From Achromobacter pestifer (GTDB lineage Bacteria; Pseudomonadota; Gammaproteobacteria; Burkholderiales; Burkholderiaceae_B), in NCBI RefSeq assembly GCF_013267355.1, contig NZ_CP053985.1:6882001-6946000 (forward strand): a DNA stretch of 64,000 bases, read 5' to 3'. Below are positions 40,360 to 49,360 of the stretch, one piece after another; the stretch's first letter is position 1, and every line of letters begins with the position of its first letter. The notes below the pieces were generated by a model. It was not told the origin of the DNA. It made no database searches and worked only from the letters and a program-made list of their open reading frames with translations. The translations under genes and the position numbers were made by a program.

Positions 40360-41709
40360 CTAGCGCGGCATCTTCGCGTCGGTCAGACCGTGCTCCGACG
40401 GCGCGGCCAGGCCCGGCCGGCCGCCCTCGCCGGCCAGCGCGGCCTGCAAGGCGCCTTCGCGCAGATGGACGCCCATCGCGCCGATGTCGGCGCCGGACGG
40501 CTGCTGGTACAGACGCAGGCCCAGTTCGGGCAGGATGGCCAGCAGATGGTCGAAGATGTCGCCCTGGATGCGTTCGTACTCCACCCAGGCGGTGACGGCG
40601 GTAAAGCAATAGACCTCGACCGGGATGCCTTCGGAGGTGGGCTCCATCATGCGCACCATCATCGCCATGTCCTGGCGGACCTCGGGATTCTGTTTCAAGT
40701 AGGCCAGCGCATAGGCCCGCAAGGTGCCGATATTGGTCAGGCGGCGGCGGTTGGCCGGCACGCTGGCCAGATCGCCCATGGTCTGGTTGGCCTGGGCGAT
40801 ATCGTGGGTCTTGGCCTGCAGGTAGTCGTGCAGCAGGCGGAAACGCATCAGCCGCTGCGCCTCGTCGTCGGTCAGGAAGCGCACGCTGGCCGAGTCGATG
40901 CGGATGGTGCGCTTGATGCGCCGTCCGCCCGACTCGAACATGTGGCGGTAGTTGCGGTAGCTTTCCGAGAACAGCTTGTAGGTGGGCACCGTGGTGACGG
41001 TGTTGTCCCAGTTCTGCACCTTGACCGTATGCAGCGCGATGTCCTTGACGAAGCCGTCGGCGTTGGATTGCGGCATCTCGATCCAGTCGCCGATGCGCAG
41101 CATGTCGTTGCTGGTCAGCTGGGTGCTGGCCACCAGCGACAGCAGCGTGTCCTTGAACACCAGCAGCAGCACGGCGGACAGCGCGCCCAGGCCGGAGATC
41201 ATCCAGAGCGGCGAGCGGTCGATCAGGATGGAAAGCACCAAAACGGTGCATACCGCCATCAGGATCAGCTTGCTGATCTGGATATAGCCCTTGATGGAGC
41301 GGGTCTGGGCCCGGGTGGTAGCGGAATAGGTGTCCTGCCAGGCGCTCAGCACCCCGGAAAATGCCATGAACACGCAGATCCAGGCGCCGGCGTGCGCCAG
41401 CCGCCCGACGATGGTCACCGCCCGTTCGACGTGCGGCACCAAGTCTATGCCCAGCGACACCACCGCGAACGGCACGGCGTACCAGAGGTTCTGGTAGGCG
41501 CGGCGGCGTTGCAGGGCCTTATCCCAGTCGCCGTGGCCGCTCAGCACCAGCACGCGGTGCGCCAGCAGCAGCACGACCCGGGCCACCACCCACTGCACGA
41601 ACAGCGCGACCAGGATCAGCGCACCGATCCCGATCAAGGTCTGCGCCCAGGCCTCGCGCGGCAGATGGGTATCCAATTGGGTGACCAGCTCTTCCCATTC
41701 CAGGGGCAT
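40360..41709 (-). CDS. MscS-family mechanosensitive ion channel
   Basis: Inner-membrane channel of 449 residues. About five hydrophobic segments lie in the first ~200 residues, followed by the MscS beta domain (LVASTQLTSNDMLRIGDWIEMP, then DGFVKDIALHTVKVQNWDNT). A long C-terminal cytoplasmic region follows. Length and layout resemble YbdG/MscM-type proteins. It should protect against osmotic down-shock. It is divergent from argH. Confidence 0.9.
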   Translation of the reverse strand: MPLEWEELVTQLDTHLPREAWAQTLIGIGALILVALFVQWVVARVVLLLAHRVLVLSGHGDWDKALQRRRAYQNLWYAVPFAVVSLGIDLVPHVERAVTIVGRLAHAGAWICVFMAFSGVLSAWQDTYSATTRAQTRSIKGYIQISKLILMAVCTVLVLSILIDRSPLWMISGLGALSAVLLLVFKDTLLSLVASTQLTSNDMLRIGDWIEMPQSNADGFVKDIALHTVKVQNWDNTVTTVPTYKLFSESYRNYRHMFESGGRRIKRTIRIDSASVRFLTDDEAQRLMRFRLLHDYLQAKTHDIAQANQTMGDLASVPANRRRLTNIGTLRAYALAYLKQNPEVRQDMAMMVRMMEPTSEGIPVEVYCFTAVTAWVEYERIQGDIFDHLLAILPELGLRLYQQPSGADIGAMGVHLREGALQAALAGEGGRPGLAAPSEHGLTDAKMPR

Positions 41710-41829
41710 AGGCTCTCTTCCTGCTCTAAGGTCTTGAAACTAATCCAGGATTATCCGACAAAGCCCAGGCCGGAGGGTTCGCCCCCGCGGAACCCGCGCC
41801 CGGCGCCGCCGGCCTTGCGCGCCAGGCCC

Positions 41830-41835
41830 TATAAT
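41830..41835 (+). promoter_or_regulatory. Consensus -10 (TATAAT) very close to argH start
   Basis: TATAAT lies only 10 bases before ATG 41846, and no ribosome-binding site is visible. Transcription from it would start within about four bases of the ATG, giving a leaderless or nearly leaderless mRNA. No good -35 lies at the right spacing, so the match may be chance. Confidence 0.35.
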
Positions 41836-41845
41836 TCCGCCCATC

Positions 41846-43264
41846 ATGGCAAACACTCCCTCCCCCGATCAAAACCAGTTCGCCAACAAGGCGCAGGCCT
41901 GGTCCGCCCGGTTCTCGGAACCGGTTTCCGAACTCGTCAAGCGCTATACGGCGTCCGTGGATTTCGACAAGCGCCTGGCGCGCCACGACATCCAGGGCTC
42001 GCTCGCGCATGCGGACATGCTGGCCGCCCAGGGCATCATCGGCGCCCAGGACCTGGCCGACATCCAGCGCGGCATGACCCAGATCCTGTCCGAAATCGAC
42101 GCCGGCAGCTTCCAGTGGCTGCTCGACCTCGAAGACGTGCACCTGAACATCGAAAAGCGCCTGGTGGAACTGGTGGGCGACGCGGGCAAGCGCCTGCACA
42201 CCGGCCGTTCGCGCAACGACCAGGTCGCCACCGACATCCGCCTGTGGCTGCGCGGTGAAATCGACAACCTGCTGGACCTGCTGCGCCAGCTGCGCCGCGC
42301 CCTGGCCACGGTGGCGCTGGAACACGCCGGCACCATCATGCCCGGCTTCACCCACCTGCAAGTGGCCCAGCCCGTCACCTTCGGCCATCACCTGCTGGCC
42401 TACGCGGAAATGTTCGGCCGCGACGCCGAGCGCCTGGCCGACTGCCGCCGCCGCGTGAACCGCCTGCCGCTGGGCGCCGCCGCCCTGGCCGGCACGTCCT
42501 ACCCGATCGACCGCGAACGCGTCGCCAAGACCCTAGGCTTTGACGGCGTCTGCCGCAATTCGCTGGACGCCGTGTCCGACCGCGATTTCGCCATCGAATT
42601 CTGCGCCGCCAGCGCGCTGATCATGACGCACGTGTCGCGCCTGTCCGAAGAGCTGGTGCTCTGGATGAGCCCGCGCGTGGGCTTCATCGACCTGGCCGAC
42701 CGCTTCTGCACCGGCAGCTCGATCATGCCGCAGAAAAAGAACCCCGACGTGCCCGAGCTGGCCCGCGGCAAGACCGGCCGCGTCAACGGCCACCTGGTCG
42801 CCCTGCTGACCCTGATGAAGGGCCAGCCCCTGGCCTACAACAAGGACAACCAGGAAGACAAGGAAGGCCTGTTCGACACCGTCGACACCGTGCGCGACAC
42901 GCTGACGATCTTCGCGGACATGGCCGGCGGCATCAAGGTCAAGGCCGACAACATGCGCGCCGCCGCCCTGCAGGGCTTCGCCACCGCCACCGACCTGGCC
43001 GACTACCTGGTCAAGCGCGGCGTGCCCTTCCGCGACGCCCACGAAGTGGTGGCTCACGCGGTGCGCGACTGCGAACAGCGCGGCTGCGACCTGGCCGACC
43101 TGTCGCTGGACGAGCTCAAGGCCTACCATGCCAGCATCGGCGACGACGTGCACCAGGTCCTGACCCTGGAAGGCTCCGTCGCGGCCCGCAAGCACGTGGG
43201 CGGCACCGCCCCCGAGCGCGTGGCCGAGGAAGCCCGGCGCGTGCTGCAGGAAACGGCGGAATAA
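41846..43264 (+). CDS. argH: Argininosuccinate lyase
   Basis: Enzyme of 472 residues that splits argininosuccinate into arginine and fumarate, the last step of arginine synthesis. The fumarase/aspartase-superfamily signature [12 protein letters not shown] is at ~290-300, with [13 protein letters not shown] at ~115 and the TFGHHLLAY block. Length is normal. It is monocistronic, ending at a strong terminator 24 bases downstream. Confidence 0.98.
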   Translation: MANTPSPDQNQFANKAQAWSARFSEPVSELVKRYTASVDFDKRLARHDIQGSLAHADMLAAQGIIGAQDLADIQRGMTQILSEIDAGSFQWLLDLEDVHLNIEKRLVELVGDAGKRLHTGRSRNDQVATDIRLWLRGEIDNLLDLLRQLRRALATVALEHAGTIMPGFTHLQVAQPVTFGHHLLAYAEMFGRDAERLADCRRRVNRLPLGAAALAGTSYPIDRERVAKTLGFDGVCRNSLDAVSDRDFAIEFCAASALIMTHVSRLSEELVLWMSPRVGFIDLADRFCTGSSIMPQKKNPDVPELARGKTGRVNGHLVALLTLMKGQPLAYNKDNQEDKEGLFDTVDTVRDTLTIFADMAGGIKVKADNMRAAALQGFATATDLADYLVKRGVPFRDAHEVVAHAVRDCEQRGCDLADLSLDELKAYHASIGDDVHQVLTLEGSVAARKHVGGTAPERVAEEARRVLQETAE

Positions 43265-43287
43265 GCCTGGTTTTCTGATGCAAGACG

Positions 43288-43314
43288 ATCGGCCCCGTTA
43301 TCGGGGCCGATTTT
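43288..43314 (+). terminator. Rho-independent terminator of argH
   Basis: ATCGGCCCCG-TTAT-CGGGGCCGAT, a perfect 10-bp stem with a 4-base loop, followed by TTTC. It lies 24 bases after the argH stop. Confidence 0.9.
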
Positions 43315-43346
43315 CATTGGGCGCGGGACTTGCAGGCTTGCCAGCC

Positions 43347-43766
43347 TCAGGCAATCGACACGTCCAGACGGCGCCCAAGCTGCCCGAGAGCGGATTCGAC
43401 CTGCTCGATCCGGGATGCGTGGCGCACGTTGAGCAAGCGATCTACTTGCGGCATGTGAACCCCCATGCGCCTCGCCAACTCCGCCTTGCGTACTCCCTGA
43501 AGAATCATCTCGTTCGACAGAAAGACCTTGCTGGTGACCAAGGCAGGCAAGGTTACCGATGCCTGGCCCTTCGCGGGCTTGGAGGGCATGGGAATGGGGC
43601 GGCGCGCCTCGAAGTAGATCTCCAGCGCAGCTTCGAGCGCCTCTTCGGCGTTGATCGCCGCCTCATCGGCGTCCTGTCCCACGGTGAGCGCTTCTGGAAT
43701 ATCAGGAAACTGGACTAGCCACGTATCGTTGGTGTCGCGAGTCAGGGTGTAGGGATAGGTCAGCAT
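43347..43766 (-). CDS. hicB: HicB-family antitoxin
   Basis: Antitoxin of 139 residues. The N-terminal partial RNase H-like fold (YTLTRDTNDTWLVQFPDIPEA, split as WLVQFPDIPEALTVG) is the HicB domain. The C-terminal ~50 residues form a helix-turn-helix (GVRKAELARRMGVHMPQVDRLL) for DNA binding. It follows the hicA toxin gene on the minus strand with a 76-base gap. It should repress the hicAB promoter at the repeats at 44056-44092. Confidence 0.93.
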   Translation of the reverse strand: MLTYPYTLTRDTNDTWLVQFPDIPEALTVGQDADEAAINAEEALEAALEIYFEARRPIPMPSKPAKGQASVTLPALVTSKVFLSNEMILQGVRKAELARRMGVHMPQVDRLLNVRHASRIEQVESALGQLGRRLDVSIA

Positions 43767-43842
43767 TCAGGCTTCCTGTTCGATGAGAGTGCCAGGCAAG
43801 ACCGTTTGCGTGACGCGCATCCGGCGTGCTGGACGCACAACG

Positions 43843-44028
43843 TCATTTCAAACCGAGCTGTTTCTTGATTTCGCTTTCCAGATGCTTGCCCATTTCCTTG
43901 GACCCGTGATGTGGAAAGATCGTGGTCACGCCGTTCAAGGTAACCCGGTAATGGCTGCTGCCTGACTTGTGCGGCACAAACACTGCCCCTTGTCGTTCCA
44001 GCCATCTCTTGAATTCGCTGTATTTCAT
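43843..44028 (-). CDS. hicA: HicA-family mRNA interferase toxin
   Basis: Toxin of 61 residues with the double-stranded RNA-binding-like HicA fold. It begins MKYSEFKRWLERQGA and has the active-site His in KSGSSHYRVTLNG and the end GKHLESEIKKQLGL. It should cleave mRNA when free of HicB. It is upstream of hicB and just downstream of the twin operator repeats. The base composition upstream is AT-rich, unlike the surrounding genome. Confidence 0.94.
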   Translation of the reverse strand: MKYSEFKRWLERQGAVFVPHKSGSSHYRVTLNGVTTIFPHHGSKEMGKHLESEIKKQLGLK

Positions 44029-44055
44029 GACCGATGGCTACGGCCTGATCGAGCA

Positions 44056-44092
44056 TAAACAAAAATGTTGAATAAATAAACAGAAGTGTTTA
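44056..44092 (-). promoter_or_regulatory. Twin hicAB operator repeats
   Basis: TAAACA-N4-TGTTGA (44056-44071) and TAAACA-N4-TGTTTA (44077-44092) are 21 bases apart, two helical turns on the same face. They lie 28-64 bases upstream of hicA in an AT-rich stretch. They are the probable binding sites of the HicB helix-turn-helix. Confidence 0.7.
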
Positions 44093-44190
44093 CTCGAGCC
44101 GCTATCCTCCCGACATGAGCGTAGAAGACGAAGGAACAACGCGGCGCTAGCCCATCTCTTTCTCGGACCGAACGACATTGCGGCCGCCCC

Positions 44191-45099
44191 CTACACGATG
44201 CTGAGCGACTCCCCCAACATCTCCAGCACCGCATCCACCTTGGGCAGCAACTGCTTGCCCAGCGGCCACGCCAGGTACAGCGGCAGGCCCTCAGTGGCCA
44301 ATTGCGGCAGCACCTCGACCACCCGCCCGTCGCGCAAGGCGTCGGCCGCGAGCCAGGTTGCCAGTTGCGCGATGCCAAAGCCGGCGGCGACGGCGTCGAC
44401 CTGGGCTTCGGCGCTGTCCAGCGCCATCACGCCGTCGACGGGCCGCAGGCTGGCCGGTCCCGCGCCCTGCGCGATCCGCCAGACCGGGGGCTCCCCGTCC
44501 GCGCGGCCGTAGGCCACTGCGTCATGGTGCGCCAGGTCGTCGGCCGTGAGCGGCGTGCCGCGTTGCGCCAGGTATTGCGGCGAAGCGCAGAAAATCACGC
44601 GCTCCGAGCCCAGGTAGCGGTGGCCCAGGCCGGGCGCCCACTGCTGCGGCCCGCCGATGCGCACCGCCACGTCTATGCCCTCGGCAGCCAGATCGACGTG
44701 GCGGTCGGTGAACGATACCTGCGGGCGCAACAGCGGATGGCGTTTGGCGAACTGCAACAGCAGCGGCAACGCGACCCTACGACCGAAGGTGGCGGGCAGG
44801 TCCACGCGCAGGCGGCCGGCCGGCTCCTGGCGCTGCGCCGCCAGCACCGCCTCGGCGTCCTGCAATTCGGCCAGCACGCGCACACAGGTGCGGTAATAGG
44901 CGCTGCCCGCATCCGTCAGCGCCAGGCGGCGTGTGCTGCGTTCGAACAGGCGGGTGCGCAGGCGGGCCTCCAGCCGCGCGACGCTCTTGCCCACGGCCGA
45001 GGCGGTAAGGCTGAGCCGGTCGGCGGCGGCGGTGAAGCTGCCTGCGTCGGCGGTGGTGACGAAGGCTTCGATGCCTTTGAGGCGTTCGGAGGAGATCAT
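44191..45099 (-). CDS. LysR-family transcriptional regulator
   Basis: Regulator of 302 residues with an N-terminal helix-turn-helix (GIEAFVTTADAGSFTAAADR, then LTASAVGKSVARLEARL) and a LysR substrate domain. It belongs to the CrgA/PtxR-like group. It is divergent from an MFS exporter gene, and two inverted repeats lie in the shared promoter region. It most likely regulates that exporter. Confidence 0.92.
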   Translation of the reverse strand: MISSERLKGIEAFVTTADAGSFTAAADRLSLTASAVGKSVARLEARLRTRLFERSTRRLALTDAGSAYYRTCVRVLAELQDAEAVLAAQRQEPAGRLRVDLPATFGRRVALPLLLQFAKRHPLLRPQVSFTDRHVDLAAEGIDVAVRIGGPQQWAPGLGHRYLGSERVIFCASPQYLAQRGTPLTADDLAHHDAVAYGRADGEPPVWRIAQGAGPASLRPVDGVMALDSAEAQVDAVAAGFGIAQLATWLAADALRDGRVVEVLPQLATEGLPLYLAWPLGKQLLPKVDAVLEMLGESLSIV

Positions 45100-45108
45100 G
45101 GCGGGTCA

Positions 45109-45168
45109 ATTAAGGATTTAGATTCCTTAATCACTGGAAAAAATACCTGAGATAAGAAATTCTATCTC
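45109..45168. promoter_or_regulatory. Two inverted repeats between LysR and MFS genes
   Basis: ATTAAGGA-N7-TCCTTAAT (45109-45131) and GAGATA-N8-TATCTC (45149-45168), the latter with an inner AGAA-A-TTCT. Their placement in the divergent promoter fits LysR recognition and activation sites. Confidence 0.5.
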
Positions 45169-45206
45169 CAATATCGTTCAAGGCCGTATTGCTCTTGAAC
45201 CCATCC

Positions 45207-46400
45207 ATGCTCGAATCCTCCCTCGCCTCGCCATCCGTCCCCGCCCGCTCCGGCGCGCTTTCTATCGGCATTCTGGCCGTCGCGGCCTTCGTCATCGTCT
45301 CCACGGAATTCCTGATCGTGGGGCTGCTGCCCGAACTGGCCCGCGACCTGTCCATCTCCGTCTCCGCCGCCGGCCAGCTGGTGACGCTGTTCGCGTTCAC
45401 CGTGATGCTATCCGGGCCGTTGCTGACGGCGGCGGTGTCGCACCTGGAGCGCAAGCGCCTGTTCGTGGCGATCCTGCTGGTCTTCGCCGCTTCGAATGCC
45501 CTGGCCGCGGCCGCGCCCAACATCTGGGTGCTGGCGCTGGCGCGCTTCATTCCGGCGCTGGCCCTGCCGGTGTTCTGGGGCACGGCCAGCGAAGCCGCGG
45601 CGCAGCTAGCCGGCCCGCGCCGCGCCGGCCAGGCGGTGGCGCGCGTCTACCTGGGCATCTCCGCCGCGCTGCTGTTCGGCATTCCGCTGGGTACGCTGGC
45701 GGCCACATCCATAGGCTGGCGCGGCAGCTTCTGGGCGCTGGCCGCGCTGTCCCTGGCGCTGGCCGCGCTGATGTGGACCTGCATGCCGGCCTTGCCGCGC
45801 CCGCCGCGCGCGGGCTTGCGCGAGCAGGCGCGGATTCTGCAGGACCCGCGCATGCTGGCCCACATCGGGCTGTCCGTCGCGGTGTTCACGGCCATGTTCG
45901 CTGCCTATACCTATCTGGCCGATGTGCTGGAGCGCATCGCCGGCGTGCCGCCGGCGCAGGTGGGATGGTGGCTGATGGGCTTTGGCGCGGCGGGCCTTTT
46001 GGGCAACTGGCTGGGCGGGCTGGCGGCTGACCGCAATCCGCTGGCCGCGACCCTGGCGTTCACCCTGCTGCTGGGCCTGGGCATGATGGCCGCCGTGCCC
46101 CTGGCGTCGACGCTGGCCGGGCTGCTGCCCGCGCTGGCCGCCTGGAGCATCGCCAATACCGCGCTGTATCCGGTGTGCCAGGTGCGCGTGATGCAGGTAG
46201 CGCCGCAAGCCCAGGCCATGGCGGGCACGCTGAACGTGTCGGCGGCCAATGCCGGCATCGGCGCCGGCGCCATGCTGGGCGGATGGACGATCGTGCAATG
46301 GGGGCTGGGCAGCGTGGGCTACGTCGCCGGGACCGTGGCGCTGCTGGCGGCGCTGGCGGTTCCTGCCATCGCCCGTCTGCGGCCGTCCGTCGCGGCCTGA
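45207..46400 (+). CDS. MFS efflux transporter (DHA1/AraJ-like)
   Basis: Inner-membrane transporter of 397 residues with 12 predicted helices. It begins LSIGILAVAAFVIVSTEFLIVGLLPELA, shown here as VSTEFLIVGLLPELARDL, a mark of the sugar-efflux/AraJ-type DHA1 group. ATG 45207 was chosen, but a TTG at 45189 with AAGG upstream is possible. It is controlled probably by the divergent LysR protein. The substrate is unknown. Confidence 0.88.
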   Translation: MLESSLASPSVPARSGALSIGILAVAAFVIVSTEFLIVGLLPELARDLSISVSAAGQLVTLFAFTVMLSGPLLTAAVSHLERKRLFVAILLVFAASNALAAAAPNIWVLALARFIPALALPVFWGTASEAAAQLAGPRRAGQAVARVYLGISAALLFGIPLGTLAATSIGWRGSFWALAALSLALAALMWTCMPALPRPPRAGLREQARILQDPRMLAHIGLSVAVFTAMFAAYTYLADVLERIAGVPPAQVGWWLMGFGAAGLLGNWLGGLAADRNPLAATLAFTLLLGLGMMAAVPLASTLAGLLPALAAWSIANTALYPVCQVRVMQVAPQAQAMAGTLNVSAANAGIGAGAMLGGWTIVQWGLGSVGYVAGTVALLAALAVPAIARLRPSVAA

Positions 46401-46503
46401 CCGCGGATCGCGCGAGCGCTACCCGGCGCCCGCGAGCCGGTGCCGCAACCCGGCGACAGTAGCAACGGCAACAGCTGCGCAGCCCCGGCCGTAAGCGCAA
46501 TGC

Positions 46504-47313
46504 TCAGCGCCCGCCCGCCTCCGGCATACAGGCCGGCGTGACACACGCGGCCGGCGCCTTGATCAGGAACTCCTTCAGGCTGGCCACGTTGTTCTTCTTG
46601 AAGATGCGGTTCTTGTAGGTGACCACGGTGGTGGGCGACAGGCCCAGCTCGCGCCCCACTTCCTTGGCGGTATGGCCCTGGCGCAGCAGGTCCGCCACCT
46701 GGATCTCGCGCAAGGACAAGCCGCTGCACCACGAGGCCGCGCGCGGCGGCTCCGTTTCCAAGCGGCACAGCTGGTGATGGCGCCGCGCCAGCGCGATCAG
46801 CAAGGGCGCGCGTCCCCGCATCAGTTCGGTGACGTTCGGCGAATGCATGCGCGAAAAGTACAGGTTCAGGTAGCTGATGCCTTCGTCGCGGGAGCCGATG
46901 AGCGAAATCTTGCTGGCAAAGCCCGGGCGCTCGAACAGCAGGCGGCGGTACTCGTCATCCGCGATGCGTTCAGGCGACGCGGTCTGGACGACCAGGTCCG
47001 GATGCTGGCCGGGCCGGCAAGCCATGTCGCGCAGCAGGCCGTAATTGGGATCGCGCCGGTAGAACTCGTTGTCCACGAACACGTTGGTGGTCCATTCGAT
47101 CAAGGACTGGTTCAACAGGCTGGCCGCCGATGAATACTGCACCGAGCCCTCATGGCCGTAGAACACGTGCGACACGTGGTCGGCGGCCACGGTTTCGCGC
47201 AGCGCCAGCAGCAGCGCGGCATGGAACATCGGACCGCCCAGGTCCATGACGGCGGACTCGGCCCAGCGGTCCGGCCCCCCGCCCGCGGGCATAGGGTTGT
47301 TTGTCTCTTCCAT
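46504..47313 (-). CDS. LuxR-family transcriptional regulator
   Basis: Regulator of 269 residues with a C-terminal LuxR helix-turn-helix (~200-265: LSLREIQVADLLRQGHTAKE, then LSPTTVVTYKNRIFKK). The N-terminal ~190 residues are a sensory region without a clear receiver or autoinducer domain. ATG 47313 has GGGGAAAA about 9 bases upstream; the frame is open to 47478 without similarity. It is divergent from the FAD monooxygenase gene and is the likely regulator of the aromatic cluster. Confidence 0.88.
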   Translation of the reverse strand: MEETNNPMPAGGGPDRWAESAVMDLGGPMFHAALLLALRETVAADHVSHVFYGHEGSVQYSSAASLLNQSLIEWTTNVFVDNEFYRRDPNYGLLRDMACRPGQHPDLVVQTASPERIADDEYRRLLFERPGFASKISLIGSRDEGISYLNLYFSRMHSPNVTELMRGRAPLLIALARRHHQLCRLETEPPRAASWCSGLSLREIQVADLLRQGHTAKEVGRELGLSPTTVVTYKNRIFKKNNVASLKEFLIKAPAACVTPACMPEAGGR

Positions 47314-47375
47314 GGTGTCGTTTTCCCCGCTTGCGCGTGTTTTCCCGATTCTAAAGTCATCCTCCGCCGGCGCGG

Positions 47376-47395
47376 TGTCCTCTTCCGTGAGGACA
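47376..47395. promoter_or_regulatory. 20-bp palindrome upstream of the catabolic cluster
   Basis: TGTCCTC-N6-GAGGACA, perfect 7-bp arms, 63 bases before the regulator start and 67 before the monooxygenase start. Its size suits a dimeric LuxR-type regulator. It is the best operator candidate for this divergent pair. Confidence 0.5.
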
Positions 47396-47461
47396 TGACG
47401 GGCCGGCCGCGCGCTCCTAGAGTGAGGCCTGCATCGAAACCACATCGAACTAGGGAAAACG

Positions 47462-49162
47462 ATGAAAGAGCTTCCCATCTATCCATACGTCAGGCCCGGG
47501 GAAATGGACCGCCCCCGCCGCGATCCGCATCCCGTGGCCGTCGTGGGGGCCGGATTGACCGGCCTGACGCTGGCCCTGGACCTGGTGCGGCGCGGCATTC
47601 CCGTGGTCGTGCAGGACGACGACAACACCGTCGGCGTGCGCGGCCTGGCATCGCGCGGCATGGTCTGGGCGCAACGCACGTTGGACATCTTCGACCGGCT
47701 CGGCATGGCCGGCGACGTGGTCGGCAAGGGCGTGCGCTGGAACGTGGGCCGCGTGCTGTGCCGCGACATGGCGGTGGCGTCGTTCACGCTGCAGGACCAG
47801 CCCGACATGCGCCACAACGGCTTCGTCAACCTGCAGCAGTACTACCTGGAAGCCTTCCTGGTGGATGCGCTGATGCGCGAGCCGCTGGCCGAGCTGCGCT
47901 GGCTGAACCGCGTCGCCGGCATCGAGCCACGCGCGGACGGCACAGCGACGCTGCAGGTGGCAACGCCCGATGGCGCCTACGCCTGCCGCGCGCAATGGGT
48001 GGTCGCCTGCGACGGCGCCAAGAGCGCGGTGCGCGGCATGCTGGGCCTGAGCCCGCGCGTCTACGACCAGACCGAGGACCGCTGGATCATCATCGACATC
48101 GTGCTGCGCGACACCGCCTGGCCGGAAGAACGCTGGACCTGGCTGGACGCCCGCAGCAACCACGGCCGCGCGGTCTGGCGCCACAAGATGGCCGACGACA
48201 CCTGGCGCCTGGATTTCCAGTTGCGCCCCGACGAGGACTGCGCCGAGGCGGCCACCGACGCCGCCATGCGCCAGCGCGTCTGGGACCTGCTGGGCGAACG
48301 CGTGGCGTTCGACATCGCCTGGCACGGCGTCTGGGCCTACCGCCATGAATGCCTGGACAGCCTGCGCCACGGCCGCGTGCTGTTCGCCGGCGATTCAGCC
48401 CACCTGGTCGCGCCCTTCGGTGCGCGCGGCGGCAACGGCGGCATCCAGGACGCCGACAACCTGGGCTGGAAGCTGGCCCTGCTACTGCAAGGCCGCGCGG
48501 GCGACTCCCTGCTGGACACCTACAGCGTGGAGCGCAAGCACGCGGCGATGGAGAACATCCGCCAGGCGCGTCGCTCCTCGCGCTTCGTCTACCCGGGCAC
48601 GGCCCGCTCGGCCGCGCTATGGCGCGACGCCATCATCGACCTGGCGCCGCGCCACGCCACCGCCGCCCGCATGATCAACACCGGCCGCCTGTGCATGCCG
48701 GCCGTTTATCCCGCGTCGGCGCTGGCGCGGGGCTCTCATGCCCTGGCGGGGCGCGCGCTGCCCAACGTGGTGCTGCGGCAAAGCGACGGCCTGACCCTGC
48801 ACGGGCTGCTCGGCCCCTGGTTCACCGTGCTGGTGTTCGGCAATGCCCTGCCCGCCGCCGCAAAGGACGACGACGGCCTGCTGCGCTGGGTCGCCGTTGG
48901 GCCGCTGTGCGACGAACGCGGACGCGCCGCCCTGGCGCACCAGCTCGGCCAGACGCTGGACGGCCAAGCCTGGCTGCTGCGTCCCGACCAGCACGTCATG
49001 GCGGCCGCCCAGCCCGAGAACGGCGACCCCGAGGCCGTGCGGGCCTGGATAAGCGAAGCGCTGGACCCGGCCTGCGCCTGTCCCGAATCCCAACCCGAAA
49101 CCCGCGGCCTCTACCGCTCAACCGGAGGCGCCAGCCATGCCGCTATCCCAGCAACAACTTGA
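47462..49162 (+). CDS. FAD-dependent aromatic monooxygenase (MhpA-like)
   Basis: Flavoprotein hydroxylase of 566 residues, PheA/MhpA class. The N-terminal Rossmann motif VVGAGLTGLTLALDLVRRG (~25-43) binds FAD. The DG motif VVACDGAKSAVRG is at ~180, and the GD motif VLFAGDSAHLVAPFGARGGN is at ~305-325. A thioredoxin-like C-terminal domain follows. It should use NAD(P)H and O2 to add a hydroxyl to a phenolic ring. AGGGAAA precedes the ATG. It leads the cluster and overlaps the next small gene by 26 bases. Substrate unknown. Confidence 0.9.
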   Translation: MKELPIYPYVRPGEMDRPRRDPHPVAVVGAGLTGLTLALDLVRRGIPVVVQDDDNTVGVRGLASRGMVWAQRTLDIFDRLGMAGDVVGKGVRWNVGRVLCRDMAVASFTLQDQPDMRHNGFVNLQQYYLEAFLVDALMREPLAELRWLNRVAGIEPRADGTATLQVATPDGAYACRAQWVVACDGAKSAVRGMLGLSPRVYDQTEDRWIIIDIVLRDTAWPEERWTWLDARSNHGRAVWRHKMADDTWRLDFQLRPDEDCAEAATDAAMRQRVWDLLGERVAFDIAWHGVWAYRHECLDSLRHGRVLFAGDSAHLVAPFGARGGNGGIQDADNLGWKLALLLQGRAGDSLLDTYSVERKHAAMENIRQARRSSRFVYPGTARSAALWRDAIIDLAPRHATAARMINTGRLCMPAVYPASALARGSHALAGRALPNVVLRQSDGLTLHGLLGPWFTVLVFGNALPAAAKDDDGLLRWVAVGPLCDERGRAALAHQLGQTLDGQAWLLRPDQHVMAAAQPENGDPEAVRAWISEALDPACACPESQPETRGLYRSTGGASHAAIPATT

Positions 49163-49343
49163 CGACCTGCTGGAGCGCCTCATCGCGCTCACCAACGTAC
49201 CCGACCCCGAAGCCCAGCGCGACAGCCTGGCCCGGCTGTCGCTGCTGCTCATCGAAGCCGTGGACGACGCGGCCCGGGTGCAGGCGGCGGTCGACGAAAT
49301 GCTGGCGTTCCAGCCGGATTCGCCCGCCCTGAACATTCCATGA
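49137..49343 (+). CDS. Small protein, DUF2783-like
   Basis: Protein of 68 residues, almost all helical (LDDLLERLIALT, RLSLLLIEAVDDAARVQAAVDEML). It resembles the DUF2783 proteins found in aromatic degradation operons, though I cannot test this. It has a good GGAGG site 8 bases upstream and overlaps both neighbours, so it is translationally coupled. It may assist the monooxygenase. Function unknown. Confidence 0.75.
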   Translation: MPLSQQQLDDLLERLIALTNVPDPEAQRDSLARLSLLLIEAVDDAARVQAAVDEMLAFQPDSPALNIP

Positions 49344-49360
49344 ACCACGGAGACGGCGCC

